Shown piece by piece: positions 1-10,226 of a stretch of DNA of 64,000 bases. Both the position numbers and the translations under genes were made by a program. Every line of letters starts with the position of its first letter. Within the stretch, counting starts at the first letter, position 1. Where the stretch lies: contig NZ_LT607802.1 in assembly GCF_900090205.1 (NCBI RefSeq), forward strand, positions 98,722-162,721, written 5' to 3'. The DNA comes from Vogesella sp. LIG4. Its GTDB lineage: Bacteria > Pseudomonadota > Gammaproteobacteria > Burkholderiales > Chromobacteriaceae. The notes under the pieces are model-generated. The model was not told the DNA's origin. It searched no databases and was given only the letters and a program-made list of their open reading frames with translations.

Positions 1-3000
1 GCGTGGTCGCCGGCCCGAGCGGGCTGGTGGATACCGCTACTGGTCAGAACGTGATCCTGAGTGTCAACGGTAGTGGCGTGGTGGAAGGCCGTGCCACCGG
101 CGGTGCCCTGGTGTTCACCGTGGCGGTTGATGGCAGCGGCAATGTCACCCTCGACCTGCTGCGTGCCGTTACCCACAGTGATACCAGCAACCCGAATGAC
201 GTCACCTCGCTGGCCAACAACCTGGTGACCCTCACTGCCACCATCACCGATGCCGATGGCGACCACAGCGCCGCCACCGCCAGCATCGGCTCGTCGCTGC
301 ACTTCTACGATGACGGCCCGACGGTAGACCTGACCAACGCTTCGGTCGCCCTCAACGTGGACGAAACCGCGCTGCCTACCGGCAACCCGGATCTCACCCC
401 GTCCTACGGCACCTCGGCAATGGCCAGCTTCGCCGGTCTGTTCACCCCGCACTACGGTGCCGACGGTGCCGGCAGCCTGGTCTACAGCCTGGGCGTGGTC
501 GCCGGCCCGAGCGGGCTGGTGGATACGGCCACCGGTCAGAACGTGATCCTGAGTGTCAACGGTAGTGGCGTGGTGGAAGGCCGTGCCACCGGCGGTGCCC
601 TGGTGTTCACCGTGGCGGTCGATGGCAGCGGCAATGTCACCCTCAGCCTGCTGCGTGCCATCGCCCATAGCGACACCAGCAACCCGAATGACGTCACCTC
701 GCTGACCAATAACCTGGTGACCCTCACCGCCACCATCACCGACAAGGATGGCGACCATAACAGCGCCACCGCCAGCATCGGCTCGTCGCTGCACTTCTAC
801 GACGACGGCCCGACGGTAGACCTGACCAACGCTTCGGTCGCCCTCAACGTGGACGAAACCGCGCTGCCTACCGGCAACCCGGATCTCACCCCGTCCTACG
901 GCACCTCGGCAATGGCCAGCTTCGCTGGTCTGTTCACCCCGCACTACGGTGCCGACGGTGCCGGCAGCCTGGTCTACAGCCTGGGCGTGGTCGCCGGCCC
1001 GAGCGGGCTGGTGGATACGGCCACCGGTCAGAACGTGATCCTGAGTGTCAACGGCAGTGGCGTGGTGGAAGGTCGTGCCACCGGCGGTGCCCTGGTATTC
1101 ACCGTGGCGGTCGATGGCAGCGGCAATGTCACCCTCAGCCTGCTGCGTGCCATCGCCCATAGCGACACCAGCAACCCGAATGACGTCACCTCGCTGACCA
1201 ATAACCTGGTGACCCTTACCGCCACCATTACCGACAAGGATGGCGACCATAACAGCGCCACCGCCAGCATCGGCTCGTCGCTGCACTTCTACGACGATGG
1301 CCCGACGGTAGACCTGACCAATGCTTCGGTCGCCCTCAACGTGGACGAAACCGCGCTGCCCACCGGCAACCCGAATAACAGCCATGTCTACGGCGCCACG
1401 GATACCGAAAGCTTCTCCGGCCTGTTCACCCCGCACTACGGTGCCGACGGTGCCGGCAGCCTGGTCTACAGCCTGGGCGTGGTCGCCGGCCCGAGCGGGC
1501 TGGTGGATACCGCTACCCATCAGAACGTGATCCTGAGCGTCAACGGCAGTGGCGTGGTGGAAGGTCGTACTACCGGCGGTGCCCTGGTGTTCACCGTGGC
1601 GGTCGATGGCAGCGGCAATGTCACCCTCAGCCTGCTGCGTGCCGTCACCCATGCCGACACCAGCAACCCGAATGACATCACCTCGCTGGCCAACAACCTG
1701 GTGACCCTTACCGCCACCATTACCGACAAGGATGGCGACCACAACACCGCCACCGCCAGCATCGGCGCGGCCTTGCACTTCTACGACGATGGCCCGAGTG
1801 TCTTCACGCCGGACCAGATCCTGATCGTCGATCAGTCCAGCACCGTCCACACTGTGACTGCAGACCTGAACTTTGCGGCCAACGCAGGTGCCGATGGTGT
1901 CGGCAACGTGGTGTTCAACATCACTGACGGGGCCAAAGCAACCGATGCCCAAGGCAACCTGCTTACCCTCAACGGTCAGCAATTGTTCCTGCACTACGGC
2001 ACCGATCACTCTCATCTGGTTGCCCAGACGGCAGGTGGAACAACCGGTTTCACCGTTACGCTGAACCCGGGCTCCGACCAGTACACCCTTGAAATCGACG
2101 GGCCGATCTCGAATGGTACCGAAGTCACGGCCACCAACCTGACCGGTGTCAGCGCCGGTAACGTCAACTACAAGGGCCTGGTCGATATTGGTGGCACCCC
2201 CCAGGACGTGCTGATTTCCAGCACCACGGGTACGGTGAACACTTCCAGTACCGACATCGGTATCGGCAACCAGTGGATCAGCACCGGTGAGAATGTCCGC
2301 TTCGACTTCGTGAATAGCCTGGCTGTCAATAACGCCAGCAGTACCGGCTTTAACTACACCACCCATAACCTGGCGTTCGACTACACCCAGCTGATCCACC
2401 AGGTACAAGGCAATGGCGGGGTGGCAGACATCAACGTCACCCTGGTCGTCGCCAACAACGACAATGTGTTCGGCAACACCGACCCGAACGAAACCCGGCT
2501 GCACCTGGGGCTCAATACCAGCAGCATCCAGGTAACGGTACTGGACGGAACCGGCCACACGGTCACCTCCGGCATCACGGTGCACTTCGGCGCCACCGCC
2601 AGTGACCCGACGGTGACCATCGATGGCATCCAGGAAGGCTGGTCGTACCACATCACCTCCAGCACGGCCTTCAGCGCGGTGTTTGTGCAGGGGGCAACCG
2701 GTAGTTCCGACTTTGCCCTGGGTACATTCGGTTATGGCACCACCAACCAGGGTTTGCCTATCGACCTGAACTACGGCATTACCGGTACAGATGGTGATGG
2801 CGACCCGGTCAACAGTGCAGTAACTGCCACCCTGTACCCGGCCGACTCCAGCGTCGAAGGCACCAGTGCTGCCGACAGCCTGACCGGCACCTCGGGCAAC
2901 GACCACCTGTTCGGCTACGCCGGCAACGACACGCTGAATGGTGGCGCCGGCAATGACGTACTGTCCGGCGGCGATGGCAACGACACGCTGACCGGCGGCC

Positions 3001-3407
3001 CCGGCAATGACCTGATGTCCGGTGGCTTTGGTTCCGATACCTTCGTGTGGCACCTTGGCGATCAGGGCACCACGGCTGCACCGGCGGCGGACCGCATCAC
3101 CGACTTCCACACCGCGGAAGGCGATGTACTCGATCTGCACGACCTGCTGCAAGGAGAAAGCAGTGCCACCACGCTGACCCAGATCCTGAACCACCAGGCA
3201 CCTACGGCCGGCAACCTGCTCAACTACCTGCACTTCACGCAGGATGGCTCGGGCAATACCGTGGTACAGGTCAGCTCCACCGGTAACGTAGCCACCAGCC
3301 ACGATCAGACCATCACCCTGCAGGGTGTGGCACTGAATACCCTGGGCGCCAACGATTCGGAAATCATCAAGAACCTGCTGCAGCACAACAACCTGAAGAC
3401 CGACTAA
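1..3407 (+). CDS. Type I-secreted RTX repeat adhesin, C-terminal part (5' end outside window)
   Basis: The reading frame is open from the window edge, so the true start lies upstream. About 1,130 residues are visible. The first 600 are near-identical 164-residue repeats rich in Asp, Gly, Ser and Thr, of the T1SS-143/DUF5801 kind found in giant surface adhesins. A non-repeated region follows, then glycine-rich calcium-binding nonapeptides (GGAGNDVLSGGDGND type, about nt 2890-3040). The last 120 residues (ITDFHTAEGDVLDLHDLL and beyond) look like the uncleaved C-terminal signal of type I secretion substrates. Expected role: export through an ABC/MFP/TolC system and surface attachment or biofilm formation. 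The secretion genes are not in the window. A strong terminator follows directly. Confidence 0.88.
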   Translation, partial: VVAGPSGLVDTATGQNVILSVNGSGVVEGRATGGALVFTVAVDGSGNVTLDLLRAVTHSDTSNPNDVTSLANNLVTLTATITDADGDHSAATASIGSSLHFYDDGPTVDLTNASVALNVDETALPTGNPDLTPSYGTSAMASFAGLFTPHYGADGAGSLVYSLGVVAGPSGLVDTATGQNVILSVNGSGVVEGRATGGALVFTVAVDGSGNVTLSLLRAIAHSDTSNPNDVTSLTNNLVTLTATITDKDGDHNSATASIGSSLHFYDDGPTVDLTNASVALNVDETALPTGNPDLTPSYGTSAMASFAGLFTPHYGADGAGSLVYSLGVVAGPSGLVDTATGQNVILSVNGSGVVEGRATGGALVFTVAVDGSGNVTLSLLRAIAHSDTSNPNDVTSLTNNLVTLTATITDKDGDHNSATASIGSSLHFYDDGPTVDLTNASVALNVDETALPTGNPNNSHVYGATDTESFSGLFTPHYGADGAGSLVYSLGVVAGPSGLVDTATHQNVILSVNGSGVVEGRTTGGALVFTVAVDGSGNVTLSLLRAVTHADTSNPNDITSLANNLVTLTATITDKDGDHNTATASIGAALHFYDDGPSVFTPDQILIVDQSSTVHTVTADLNFAANAGADGVGNVVFNITDGAKATDAQGNLLTLNGQQLFLHYGTDHSHLVAQTAGGTTGFTVTLNPGSDQYTLEIDGPISNGTEVTATNLTGVSAGNVNYKGLVDIGGTPQDVLISSTTGTVNTSSTDIGIGNQWISTGENVRFDFVNSLAVNNASSTGFNYTTHNLAFDYTQLIHQVQGNGGVADINVTLVVANNDNVFGNTDPNETRLHLGLNTSSIQVTVLDGTGHTVTSGITVHFGATASDPTVTIDGIQEGWSYHITSSTAFSAVFVQGATGSSDFALGTFGYGTTNQGLPIDLNYGITGTDGDGDPVNSAVTATLYPADSSVEGTSAADSLTGTSGNDHLFGYAGNDTLNGGAGNDVLSGGDGNDTLTGGPGNDLMSGGFGSDTFVWHLGDQGTTAAPAADRITDFHTAEGDVLDLHDLLQGESSATTLTQILNHQAPTAGNLLNYLHFTQDGSGNTVVQVSSTGNVATSHDQTITLQGVALNTLGANDSEIIKNLLQHNNLKTD
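3..1800 (+). repeat. Tandem 492-bp coding repeats of the adhesin (about 3.6 copies)
   Basis: The phrase GTGGTCGCCGGCCCGAGC recurs at nt 3, 495, 987 and 1479, giving an exact period of 492 bp (164 codons). Copies 2 and 3 are nearly identical; copy 4 diverges in its first third and ends near nt 1800. More copies probably lie upstream. Such identity suggests recent expansion or gene conversion and makes this an assembly-sensitive spot. Confidence 0.95.
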
Positions 3408-3426
3408 GGCGGTCGCTGCATGACAA

Positions 3427-3454
3427 AGAGCCGGCATCTGCCGGCTCTTTTTTT
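3427..3454 (+). terminator. Intrinsic terminator of the adhesin gene
   Basis: A perfect 9-bp stem AGAGCCGGC/GCCGGCTCT with loop ATCT is followed by seven T residues. It lies 20 bp after the adhesin stop codon. Confidence 0.93.
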
Positions 3455-3500
3455 GCCCGTGGCGCGCCGCAAATGCTTGCGGCCAACCTTGCCGTAACGG

Positions 3501-4487
3501 CTACTGCCGCAGCGGCGCGCTGCTGCCGCGCGGCACCAGCCTGCCCTGCAGCACCACGTGGCGGTGGCTGCGCGCCGGGTCTTCCAGCCGCGCCAGCAGC
3601 ATGGCCATGGCGCTGCGGCCGATTTCGTCCACCGGCTGCTCAATCACCGTCAGGCCGGGGTCGATCAGCCCGGTCCAGACTTCATTATCAAACCCGGCCA
3701 GCGCCAGATCGTGCGGCAGGCTCAGCCCGGCAGCCTTGATGGCGCGCACCGCGCCCAGCAGGAAGATGCCGTTGCTGATCAGCAGCGCGCGCGGGCGGTC
3801 CGGCTCCGCCAGCCAGGTGCTTACCGCCGCCTCGGCCGCCTCCACGCTGGGCGGCACGAAGCGCGCCGGCGCCGGCAGGCCGGCACTGCCCAGCGCGTCC
3901 ACGAAGCCGGCGTGGCGCTCGGCGCCGGTGCTGCTGGTATTGCCGAACAGGCCGCCGATATCACGGTAGCCGGCGGCCAGCAGGTGCTCCACCAGCTGCG
4001 CGGCGGCGCGGCGGTTGTCCAGTACCACCGCATCGCCGTCGCCCTGCGCCGGGGTGCGGTCGATCATCACCACCGGAAAGCCCAGCGACTCGGTATCCAG
4101 CGCCGCGGCGCTGTGGCGGGTGGGCGCCAGGATCACCCCGGTGACGCGCTCCTCGCGCATCAGCTTCAGGTACATGGCCTCTTTTTCCGGGTTCTCGTCG
4201 GTATTGCACAGGATGACGCGCATCCCGTTTCGATAGGCTTCGTCCTCAACCGCGCGGCTAACGGCGGTAAAAAACGGGTTGCGGATATCCGACACGATCA
4301 ATCCTATAGTGTCGGTGTGCTGCGAACGCAGGCGCCGCGCCGCCAGGTTGGGGCGGTAGTCCAGCTTGGCCATCGCCGCTTCCACCCGCTTGCGCACCTT
4401 GTCGCTCACCGGGCCGTTGCACAGCACGCGGGATACCGTGGAAACCGACACACCAGCCAGTTCCGCCACATCCTTGATTTTTGCCAT
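3501..4487 (-). CDS. LacI/GalR-family regulator, probable repressor of the fructose PTS operon
   Basis: A 328-residue protein with an N-terminal LacI helix-turn-helix (KIKDVAELAGVSVSTVSRVL) and a periplasmic-binding-like sensor domain (GLIVSDIRNPFF...). I chose the ATG at 4487 because GGAGAA lies just upstream; the longer frame to 4547 adds a tail unlike the family. It is divergent from fruB, and two similar palindromic sites lie between the genes, so control of fruBKA and of itself is likely. The sequence resembles RbsR/CcpA-type members more than the Cra/FruR of enterobacteria, so the effector cannot be named from sequence. Confidence 0.85.
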   Translation of the reverse strand: MAKIKDVAELAGVSVSTVSRVLCNGPVSDKVRKRVEAAMAKLDYRPNLAARRLRSQHTDTIGLIVSDIRNPFFTAVSRAVEDEAYRNGMRVILCNTDENPEKEAMYLKLMREERVTGVILAPTRHSAAALDTESLGFPVVMIDRTPAQGDGDAVVLDNRRAAAQLVEHLLAAGYRDIGGLFGNTSSTGAERHAGFVDALGSAGLPAPARFVPPSVEAAEAAVSTWLAEPDRPRALLISNGIFLLGAVRAIKAAGLSLPHDLALAGFDNEVWTGLIDPGLTVIEQPVDEIGRSAMAMLLARLEDPARSHRHVVLQGRLVPRGSSAPLRQ

Positions 4488-4498
4488 CCGCTTTCTCC

Positions 4499-4512
4499 GG
4501 TATCGATTGCAA
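4499..4512. promoter_or_regulatory. Operator-like site 1 (LacI type)
   Basis: GGTATCGATTGCAA, 11 bp upstream of the regulator start codon. It shares the core GGTATCGATT-CAA with the second site 88 bp away. The central ATCGAT is palindromic, as in LacI-family operators. Its position suits autoregulation. Confidence 0.6.
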
Positions 4513-4586
4513 CGCCCATGAGCGTGGTCCGTTGCGTTATTGGCCAAGATGTTACACCGAAAATGAAATCCTTATTGACACAAAAA

Positions 4587-4602
4587 TTGGTATCGATTTC
4601 AA
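4587..4602. promoter_or_regulatory. Operator-like site 2 and fruB promoter region
   Basis: TTGGTATCGATTTCAA has matching outer TTG/CAA and a central ATCGAT. It lies 35 bp before fruB. A -35-like TTGACA is at 4575-4580, so a repressor bound here would cover the promoter spacer and -10 region. The -10 box itself is poor. Confidence 0.62.
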
Positions 4603-4637
4603 TGCACGCAAACAAATCAGACACAGGAGACCTCACC

Positions 4638-7163
4638 ATGTCCAGCACGCTGATCCGCCCCGAACTGGTGCGCCTGGGCGCAGCCCCGGCCAGCAAAGCC
4701 CAAGCCATCAGGGAAGCCGGCCAATTGCTGGCTGCCGCCGGCCATATCGACCCGGCCTATGTAGACAGCCTGCTGGCGCGTGAGAACGTTGCCAACACCT
4801 ACCTGGGGCATGGCGTGGCCATTCCCCACGGCATGATCGAACACCGCCACCTGATCCGCAGCACCGCCATTGCCGTGCTGCAGGTGCCGGGCGGCATCGA
4901 ATGGAACCCGGGTCAGACCGTGCACCTGGTATTCGCCATTGCCGCCCAGTCCGACGAACACCTGGCACTGCTGCGCCGCCTCACCCGCCTGCTGCAGGAT
5001 GAAGCCGCGCTGGGCCGCCTGTTCGACACCCCGCACCCGGCCGACCTGCTGGCCGCGCTGGAACAGCAGGCACCAGCCGCCGAACCGGCGGAAGCGATCG
5101 CCGACTTCGCCCACGGTTTCGACTGGGTGATGGACTACCCCAACGGCCTGCACGCCCGCCCGGCGCAACAGTGGGTGGAAACCGCCCGCCGCTTTGCGGC
5201 CAACGTACGGGTGCGCAAGGGAGAAGAAAGCGGCGACGGCAAGAACCTGATCGCCCTGCTGCAGCTGGGCATCGCCCACGGCGAAACCCTGCACGTGTCC
5301 GCCGAGGGCCCGGACGCCGAGGCACTGCTGTCCGCGCTGCAGGCCGTGATGAGCGGCCTCACCGCCGGCGAGCAGGAACAGGCCGACAAGGCCGCCAAAC
5401 AACAACAGGCGCAGGCCGGCCGCGCGCAGTGGCAGCCGGCCGGCAAGCCGCTGGCGCTGGACGGCATTGCCGCCAGCCCGGGCCTGGCCATCGGCCAGCT
5501 GCGCGTGCTCAAGCCGGCGGTGCTGGAGGTGCCGGATCACCCGGTACTGCTGGGCAGCGGCGGTGACCAGCTGGATGCCGCGCTGGCCGCCACCCGGCTG
5601 GAACTGCAGGACCTGGCCGCCGCCACCGGCAAGCGCATGGGCGCTACCGAGGCCGGCATCTTCCGCGCCCAGGCCGAGCTGCTGAACGACACCGACCTGA
5701 TCACCCTCACCTGCCAGCTGATGGTGGAAGGCCACGGCGTGGCCTGGGCCTGGCACCAGGCAGTGAGCCGCCTGGCCGAGCGCCTGGCCGCGCTGGGCAA
5801 CCCGCTGCTGGCGGCGCGCGCCGCCGACCTGCGCGACGTGGGCCTGCGCGTGCTGGACCAGCTGGCGCCGGAACTGGGCGCACGCCGCAAGCCGCTGGAC
5901 GAAGGCAGCAACCTGATCATCGCCGCCGCCGACCTCACCCCGTCCGACACCGCCGCGCTGGACCCGCAGCGCATCATCGGCCTGTGCACCGCGCAGGGCG
6001 GCCCGTCCTCGCACACCGCCATCATCGCCCGCACCGTGGGCCTGCCGGCGCTGGTGGCGCTGGGCAGCTCGCTGCTGGATCTGCCGGATGGCGCCACCGC
6101 CATCATCGACGGCGACAGCGGCCGCCTGTACCTGAACGCCGACGAAGCCGACCTCGCCAGCGCCCGCCAGTGGATGGCCCGCCAGCAGGAAGCCGCGCGC
6201 AAGGCCGCCGCCGCTGCCATGGCGCCGGCTGCCACCCAGGACGGCAAGCGCATCGAGGTAGCCGCCAACGCCAACCACCCGGATCAGGCCGCCGCCGCAG
6301 TGAAGGCCGGCGCCGAAGGCGTGGGCCTGATGCGCACCGAATTCCTGTTCCTGGAGCGCGACAGTGCGCCCAGCGAAGACGAGCAGTACCAGAGCTACCG
6401 CGGCATGCTGGACGCGCTGCAGGGCAAGCCGCTGATCGTGCGCACCCTGGACATCGGCGGCGACAAGCAGGTGCCCTACCTGAACCTGCCGCACGAGGAA
6501 AACCCCTTCCTCGGCGTGCGCGGCGTGCGCCTGCTGCTGCGCCGCCCGGACCTGCTGGAGCCGCAGCTGCGCGCCATCTACCGCGCCGCCAGCCACGGCC
6601 CGCTGTCCATCATGTTCCCGATGATCACCAGCCTGGAGGAGGTAAAGGCGCTGCGTGCGGTGTGCGAGCGCATCCGCCAGGAGCTGGGCGCACCGGAAGT
6701 GGCGCTGGGCATCATGGTGGAAGTGCCGGCGGCAGTGGCCATGGCCGACCAGCTGGCCGAGCACGTCGATTTCTTCTCCATCGGCACCAATGACCTCACC
6801 CAGTACGTGCTGGCCATCGACCGCCAGCACCCGGAGCTGGCGCGCGAAGCCGATGCGCTGCACCCGGCGGTGCTGCGCATGATCCGCCAGACGGTGGAAG
6901 GTGCCAGCCGCCACAACCGCTGGGTGGGCGTGTGCGGTGGCATCGCCGGCGACCCGCTGGGCGCCGCCATCCTGGCAGGCCTCGGCGTGCAGGAGCTGTC
7001 GATGAGCCAGCGCGACATCGCCAATGTGAAAGCCATGCTGCGCCGCTGCTCCAGCGGCCACCTGGCCCGCCTGGCCGCCGACGCACTGCGCTGCGCCGAC
7101 GTAGGCGCGGTGCGTGCACTGGCCGCGCGCCTGGAATCGCTACCGGAAGAGGTGGAAGCATGA
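4638..7163 (+). CDS. fruB: Fructose PTS multiphosphoryl transfer protein (EIIA-HPr-EI fusion)
   Basis: An 841-residue cytoplasmic phosphotransferase that relays phosphate from phosphoenolpyruvate to the fructose permease FruA. Three domains are visible. EIIA-Fru covers about residues 1-145 (active His64 in IPHG). HPr covers about 155-245 (His172 in NGLHARPAQ). Enzyme I covers about 270-841 (His459 in [12 protein letters not shown], then the PEP-binding barrel with [12 protein letters not shown] and GTNDLTQY). I chose the ATG at 4638, behind CAGGAGA; the frame stays open far upstream, but that stretch runs antisense through the regulator. Its stop overlaps the fruK start (ATGA). This fusion lets the fructose system work without separate EI and HPr. 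Confidence 0.95.
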   Translation: MSSTLIRPELVRLGAAPASKAQAIREAGQLLAAAGHIDPAYVDSLLARENVANTYLGHGVAIPHGMIEHRHLIRSTAIAVLQVPGGIEWNPGQTVHLVFAIAAQSDEHLALLRRLTRLLQDEAALGRLFDTPHPADLLAALEQQAPAAEPAEAIADFAHGFDWVMDYPNGLHARPAQQWVETARRFAANVRVRKGEESGDGKNLIALLQLGIAHGETLHVSAEGPDAEALLSALQAVMSGLTAGEQEQADKAAKQQQAQAGRAQWQPAGKPLALDGIAASPGLAIGQLRVLKPAVLEVPDHPVLLGSGGDQLDAALAATRLELQDLAAATGKRMGATEAGIFRAQAELLNDTDLITLTCQLMVEGHGVAWAWHQAVSRLAERLAALGNPLLAARAADLRDVGLRVLDQLAPELGARRKPLDEGSNLIIAAADLTPSDTAALDPQRIIGLCTAQGGPSSHTAIIARTVGLPALVALGSSLLDLPDGATAIIDGDSGRLYLNADEADLASARQWMARQQEAARKAAAAAMAPAATQDGKRIEVAANANHPDQAAAAVKAGAEGVGLMRTEFLFLERDSAPSEDEQYQSYRGMLDALQGKPLIVRTLDIGGDKQVPYLNLPHEENPFLGVRGVRLLLRRPDLLEPQLRAIYRAASHGPLSIMFPMITSLEEVKALRAVCERIRQELGAPEVALGIMVEVPAAVAMADQLAEHVDFFSIGTNDLTQYVLAIDRQHPELAREADALHPAVLRMIRQTVEGASRHNRWVGVCGGIAGDPLGAAILAGLGVQELSMSQRDIANVKAMLRRCSSGHLARLAADALRCADVGAVRALAARLESLPEEVEA

Positions 7164-8110
7164 GCCGCCAGGTGCTGACCATCACGCTGAACCCGGCGCT
7201 GGATCACACCATCACCCTGCCTGCGCTGGGCGTTGGCCGCGTCAACGTGGCGCTGGATGCAGCGCAGACCCCGGGCGGCAAGGGCGTGAACGTGGCCAGC
7301 TGCCTGGCCGACTGGGGCGTGCCGGTGATGGTGAGCGGCCTCTTGGGCCGCGACAACGCCGGCGCCTTTGTCAGCCTGTTCGAGGACAAGGGCATCGCCG
7401 ACCGCTTCCTGCGCCTGCCGGGCAGCACGCGCACCAATATCAAGCTGGTGGCGCAGGACACGCGGGATACCACCGACGTGAACCTGCCCGGCGTGGCCGT
7501 GCCGGACAACGCGCTGCCGCTGCTGGTGGAGCAGCTGCAACACCTGGTGGAAGACGGCCAGATCGTGGTGGTGGCCGGCAGCCTGCCGCCGGCACTGCAA
7601 CAGGCCGGCTACCTGCCACTGCTGCGCGAACTCAAGGCACTGGGCGCCGAAGTGGTGCTGGACACCAGCGGCGATGCGCTGGAGCAGGTGCTGCTGCAGC
7701 GCGACATACTGCCGGCAATGATCAAGCCCAACCGCCACGAGCTGGAAGACTGGGTTGGCCGCGAGCTGCCTACGGTGGCCGAGGTGGCCGCCGAGGCGCG
7801 CCGCCTCAACCAGCATGGCATCGCCACCGTGGTGGTATCGCTGGGCAGCGACGGCGCGCTGCTGTCCACCCGCCAGGACGGCTGCTGGCTGGCCAGCCCG
7901 CTGCCTGTCACCCCGCTGAGCACCGTGGGTGCCGGCGACGCGCTGGTGGCCGGCATGGTGGCCGCGCGTCACGCCGACCAGAGCTGGCCGCAGGCACTGC
8001 GCCTGGGTACCGCCTTTGCCGCCGCCAAGCTGCAGCGGCTGGGGCCGCACCTGCCGCCGCGGGCGGAAGTAAAGGCATTACTGGAGCAAGTACAGCTGCA
8101 GGCCTTGTAG
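7160..8110 (+). CDS. fruK: 1-phosphofructokinase
   Basis: A 316-residue PfkB-family sugar kinase that phosphorylates fructose 1-phosphate, the product of PTS uptake, to fructose 1,6-bisphosphate. Visible motifs are the N-terminal LNPALDHTI, the glycine-rich GGKGVNVA and the C-terminal PfkB signature VGAGDALVAGM with catalytic Asp260. The start ATG overlaps the fruB stop, so the two are translationally coupled. An unusual 219-bp gap holding a decamer copy and a palindromic repeat separates it from fruA. Confidence 0.95.
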   Translation: MSRQVLTITLNPALDHTITLPALGVGRVNVALDAAQTPGGKGVNVASCLADWGVPVMVSGLLGRDNAGAFVSLFEDKGIADRFLRLPGSTRTNIKLVAQDTRDTTDVNLPGVAVPDNALPLLVEQLQHLVEDGQIVVVAGSLPPALQQAGYLPLLRELKALGAEVVLDTSGDALEQVLLQRDILPAMIKPNRHELEDWVGRELPTVAEVAAEARRLNQHGIATVVVSLGSDGALLSTRQDGCWLASPLPVTPLSTVGAGDALVAGMVAARHADQSWPQALRLGTAFAAAKLQRLGPHLPPRAEVKALLEQVQLQAL

Positions 8111-8189
8111 CAGGCTTGCGGCCAACCTTACAGATTCATCCGGCCCGTACCGCCCCCTACTACAACAGCTCGGACGGGCCGGACACGTC

Positions 8190-8302
8190 AGGGCGCCTCG
8201 AAAAACCTCGGTAGCGAGACAAGGTGCGAACAGAACTGCAGAAAGCATGTTTTGCAAGCAACGCAGTATCGCGACGAAAGCGGGCGTTTTTCGAGCTGCC
8301 CT
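8190..8302. repeat. 113-bp MITE-like element between fruK and fruA
   Basis: The ends form an imperfect 17-bp inverted repeat: AGGGC-GC-CTCGAAAAAC at 8190-8206 and its near complement at 8286-8302 (15 of 17 match). No coding sequence is inside. A perfect 10-bp inverted repeat (TCCGGCCCGT/ACGGGCCGGA, 8139-8148 and 8174-8183) lies just left of it. No clear target-site duplication was seen. Confidence 0.6.
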
Positions 8303-8329
8303 TCAGCAGCACAACGAGAGGAGACAACG

Positions 8330-10048
8330 ATGTCAACACTGCTGGCCGTACTCACCTGCCCCGAGCGCAGCACCCAGAGCCTGCTGGCCGCCGAAGCGCT
8401 GCGCAAGGCCGCCAAACAGCTCGGGCAGGCCATCCGCATCGAAACCCATACCGCGCAAGGCGTGCAGGACCCGCTAAGCGAGTCGGAACTCGCCGCCGCG
8501 CAGCAGGTGATCCGCGTCGGCGCCAGCGGCAGCGATGCCCGCTTCTCCGGCAAACGCGAGCACCTGGCCGCGCTGGAAGCGGTGCTGGCCGACCCGTCCG
8601 CCGTGCTGAACGCCGCATTGCAGGCAACGCCGGTGGCCGCGGCCGCCAGCCAGCCGCTGTCCATCGTCGCCATCACCTCCTGCCCCACCGGCATCGCCCA
8701 CACCTTCATGGCCGCAGAAGGCCTGAGCGGCGCCGCCGAGGCGCTGGGCCACCGCATCAAGGTGGAAACCCAGGGCTCGGTGGGCTCGCAGAACGCGCTG
8801 ACCGCCGCCGACATCGCCGGCGCCGACCTGGTGATCATCGCCGCCGATACCCAGGTGGACACCAGCCGCTTTGCCGGCAAGCGCGTGTTCATGAGCGGTA
8901 CCAAGGCAGCCATCAACGACGGCAAGGCGCTGATCGGCAATGCCCAGGCCAATGCCAAACTGCAGGCGGCTGCAGCCGGCGGCCAGGGCGCGGCAGCCGG
9001 TGCCGCCAGTGCCAGCAAGGAGCGCAGCGGCGCCTACAAGCACCTGATGACCGGCGTGTCCTTCATGCTGCCCTTCGTGGTGACCGGCGGCCTGCTGATT
9101 GCACTGGGCTTCGCACTGGGCGGCATCTATGTGTTCGATGACGCGCACAAGGGCACGCTGGGCTGGACACTGTTCAATATCGGCGCCAAGGCTTCGTTCG
9201 CGCTGATGGTGCCGGTGCTGGCCGGCTACATCGCCTACTCCATCGCCGACCGCCCCGGCATCGCCCCGGGCATGGCCGGCGGCATGATTGCCGGCGCCAT
9301 CGGCTCCGGCTTCCTCGGCGGCATCGTCGCCGGTTTCATTGCCGGCTACTCGGTGAAGTACCTCAACGAGAAGATCCAGCTTGGGCGCAACTTCGATGGC
9401 CTCAAGCCGGTGCTGATCCTGCCCTTGCTGGGCACCACCATCGTCGGCCTGCTGATGTACTTCGTGCTGGGCCAGCCGGTGGCGGCGGCGCTGGGCGCGG
9501 TAACCGAATGGCTGAAGGGCCTGCAGGGCAGCAGCGCGCTGGTGCTGGGCATGATCCTGGGCGGCATGATGGCCTTCGACATGGGCGGCCCGATCAACAA
9601 GGCGGCCTACACCTTCGCCACCGGCCTGATCGCCAGCCAGGTGTACGCACCGATGGCCGCGGTGATGGCCGCCGGCATGACCCCGCCGCTGGGCATCGCC
9701 CTGGCCGCGCTGCTGTTCAAGAACCGCTTCACTGCCGATGAGCGCGAAGGCGCCAAGGCCGCCGGCGTGCTGGGCATTTCCTTCATTACCGAAGGCGCCA
9801 TCCCGTTTGCCGCCAAGGACCCGCTGCGGGTGATCCCGTCGCTGGTGGCCGGCTCGGCACTGGCCGGCGCCATCTCCATGGCCTCCGGCTGCCAGCTGCG
9901 CGTGCCGCACGGCGGCGTGTTCGTGCTGCCGATTCCGAATGCGGTAAGCAACCTCGGCATGTATATCGTGGCGCTGCTGGCCGGCACCGCGCTCACCGCC
10001 GTGCTGCTGGGCGTGCTGAAGAAAAGCCCGGATGCGGCCAACGCCTAA
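8330..10048 (+). CDS. fruA: Fructose-specific PTS permease, EIIB'-EIIB-EIIC
   Basis: A 572-residue inner-membrane permease that imports fructose and releases fructose 1-phosphate. It carries a degenerate first IIB' domain (residues about 1-95, Cys10 in LTCPERS). The catalytic IIB domain is at about 105-205, with phosphorylated Cys118 in [15 protein letters not shown] hydrophobic IIC transport domain (about 235-565) follows, with many membrane segments and [17 protein letters not shown]. Start ATG 8330 sits behind GAGGAGA. It is the last gene of the operon and a terminator follows. Confidence 0.95.
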   Translation: MSTLLAVLTCPERSTQSLLAAEALRKAAKQLGQAIRIETHTAQGVQDPLSESELAAAQQVIRVGASGSDARFSGKREHLAALEAVLADPSAVLNAALQATPVAAAASQPLSIVAITSCPTGIAHTFMAAEGLSGAAEALGHRIKVETQGSVGSQNALTAADIAGADLVIIAADTQVDTSRFAGKRVFMSGTKAAINDGKALIGNAQANAKLQAAAAGGQGAAAGAASASKERSGAYKHLMTGVSFMLPFVVTGGLLIALGFALGGIYVFDDAHKGTLGWTLFNIGAKASFALMVPVLAGYIAYSIADRPGIAPGMAGGMIAGAIGSGFLGGIVAGFIAGYSVKYLNEKIQLGRNFDGLKPVLILPLLGTTIVGLLMYFVLGQPVAAALGAVTEWLKGLQGSSALVLGMILGGMMAFDMGGPINKAAYTFATGLIASQVYAPMAAVMAAGMTPPLGIALAALLFKNRFTADEREGAKAAGVLGISFITEGAIPFAAKDPLRVIPSLVAGSALAGAISMASGCQLRVPHGGVFVLPIPNAVSNLGMYIVALLAGTALTAVLLGVLKKSPDAANA

Positions 10049-10088
10049 ACAGGCACCAGCTTTCTCTCCCTCCTGCCCCTCGCAGGTC

Positions 10089-10127
10089 CGGTCCGTGCGC
10101 CCTCGGTGGCGCCGGGCCGTTTTTTTT
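10089..10127 (+). terminator. Terminator of the fru operon
   Basis: A GC-rich imperfect stem, CGGTCCGTGCGCC against GGCGCCGGGCCG (one bulge), is followed by eight T residues. Confidence 0.82.
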
Positions 10128-10226
10128 ATGTGCGCCAGTCCGTGACCTTGCTGAAACGTTTACTTACAATGTGCTGAAAGATTCGCGCTTGCCAGCAGGC
10201 GCGCAGCCATTGCAAGGAGCGCCCGC

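Noticed and set aside
3..1800. Tandem repeats as a CRISPR array
   Set aside because: The period is 492 bp, the repeats are coding and in frame, and there are no unique spacers.
4617..7061. Very long open frame on the minus strand opposite fruB
   Set aside because: Its translation is His/Gln/Arg/Gly-rich low complexity without family motifs. It mirrors fruB codons in GC-rich DNA.
8139..8183. Inverted repeat after fruK as an operon terminator
   Set aside because: The 10-bp arms are 25 nt apart and no T run follows. fruA has no visible promoter of its own.
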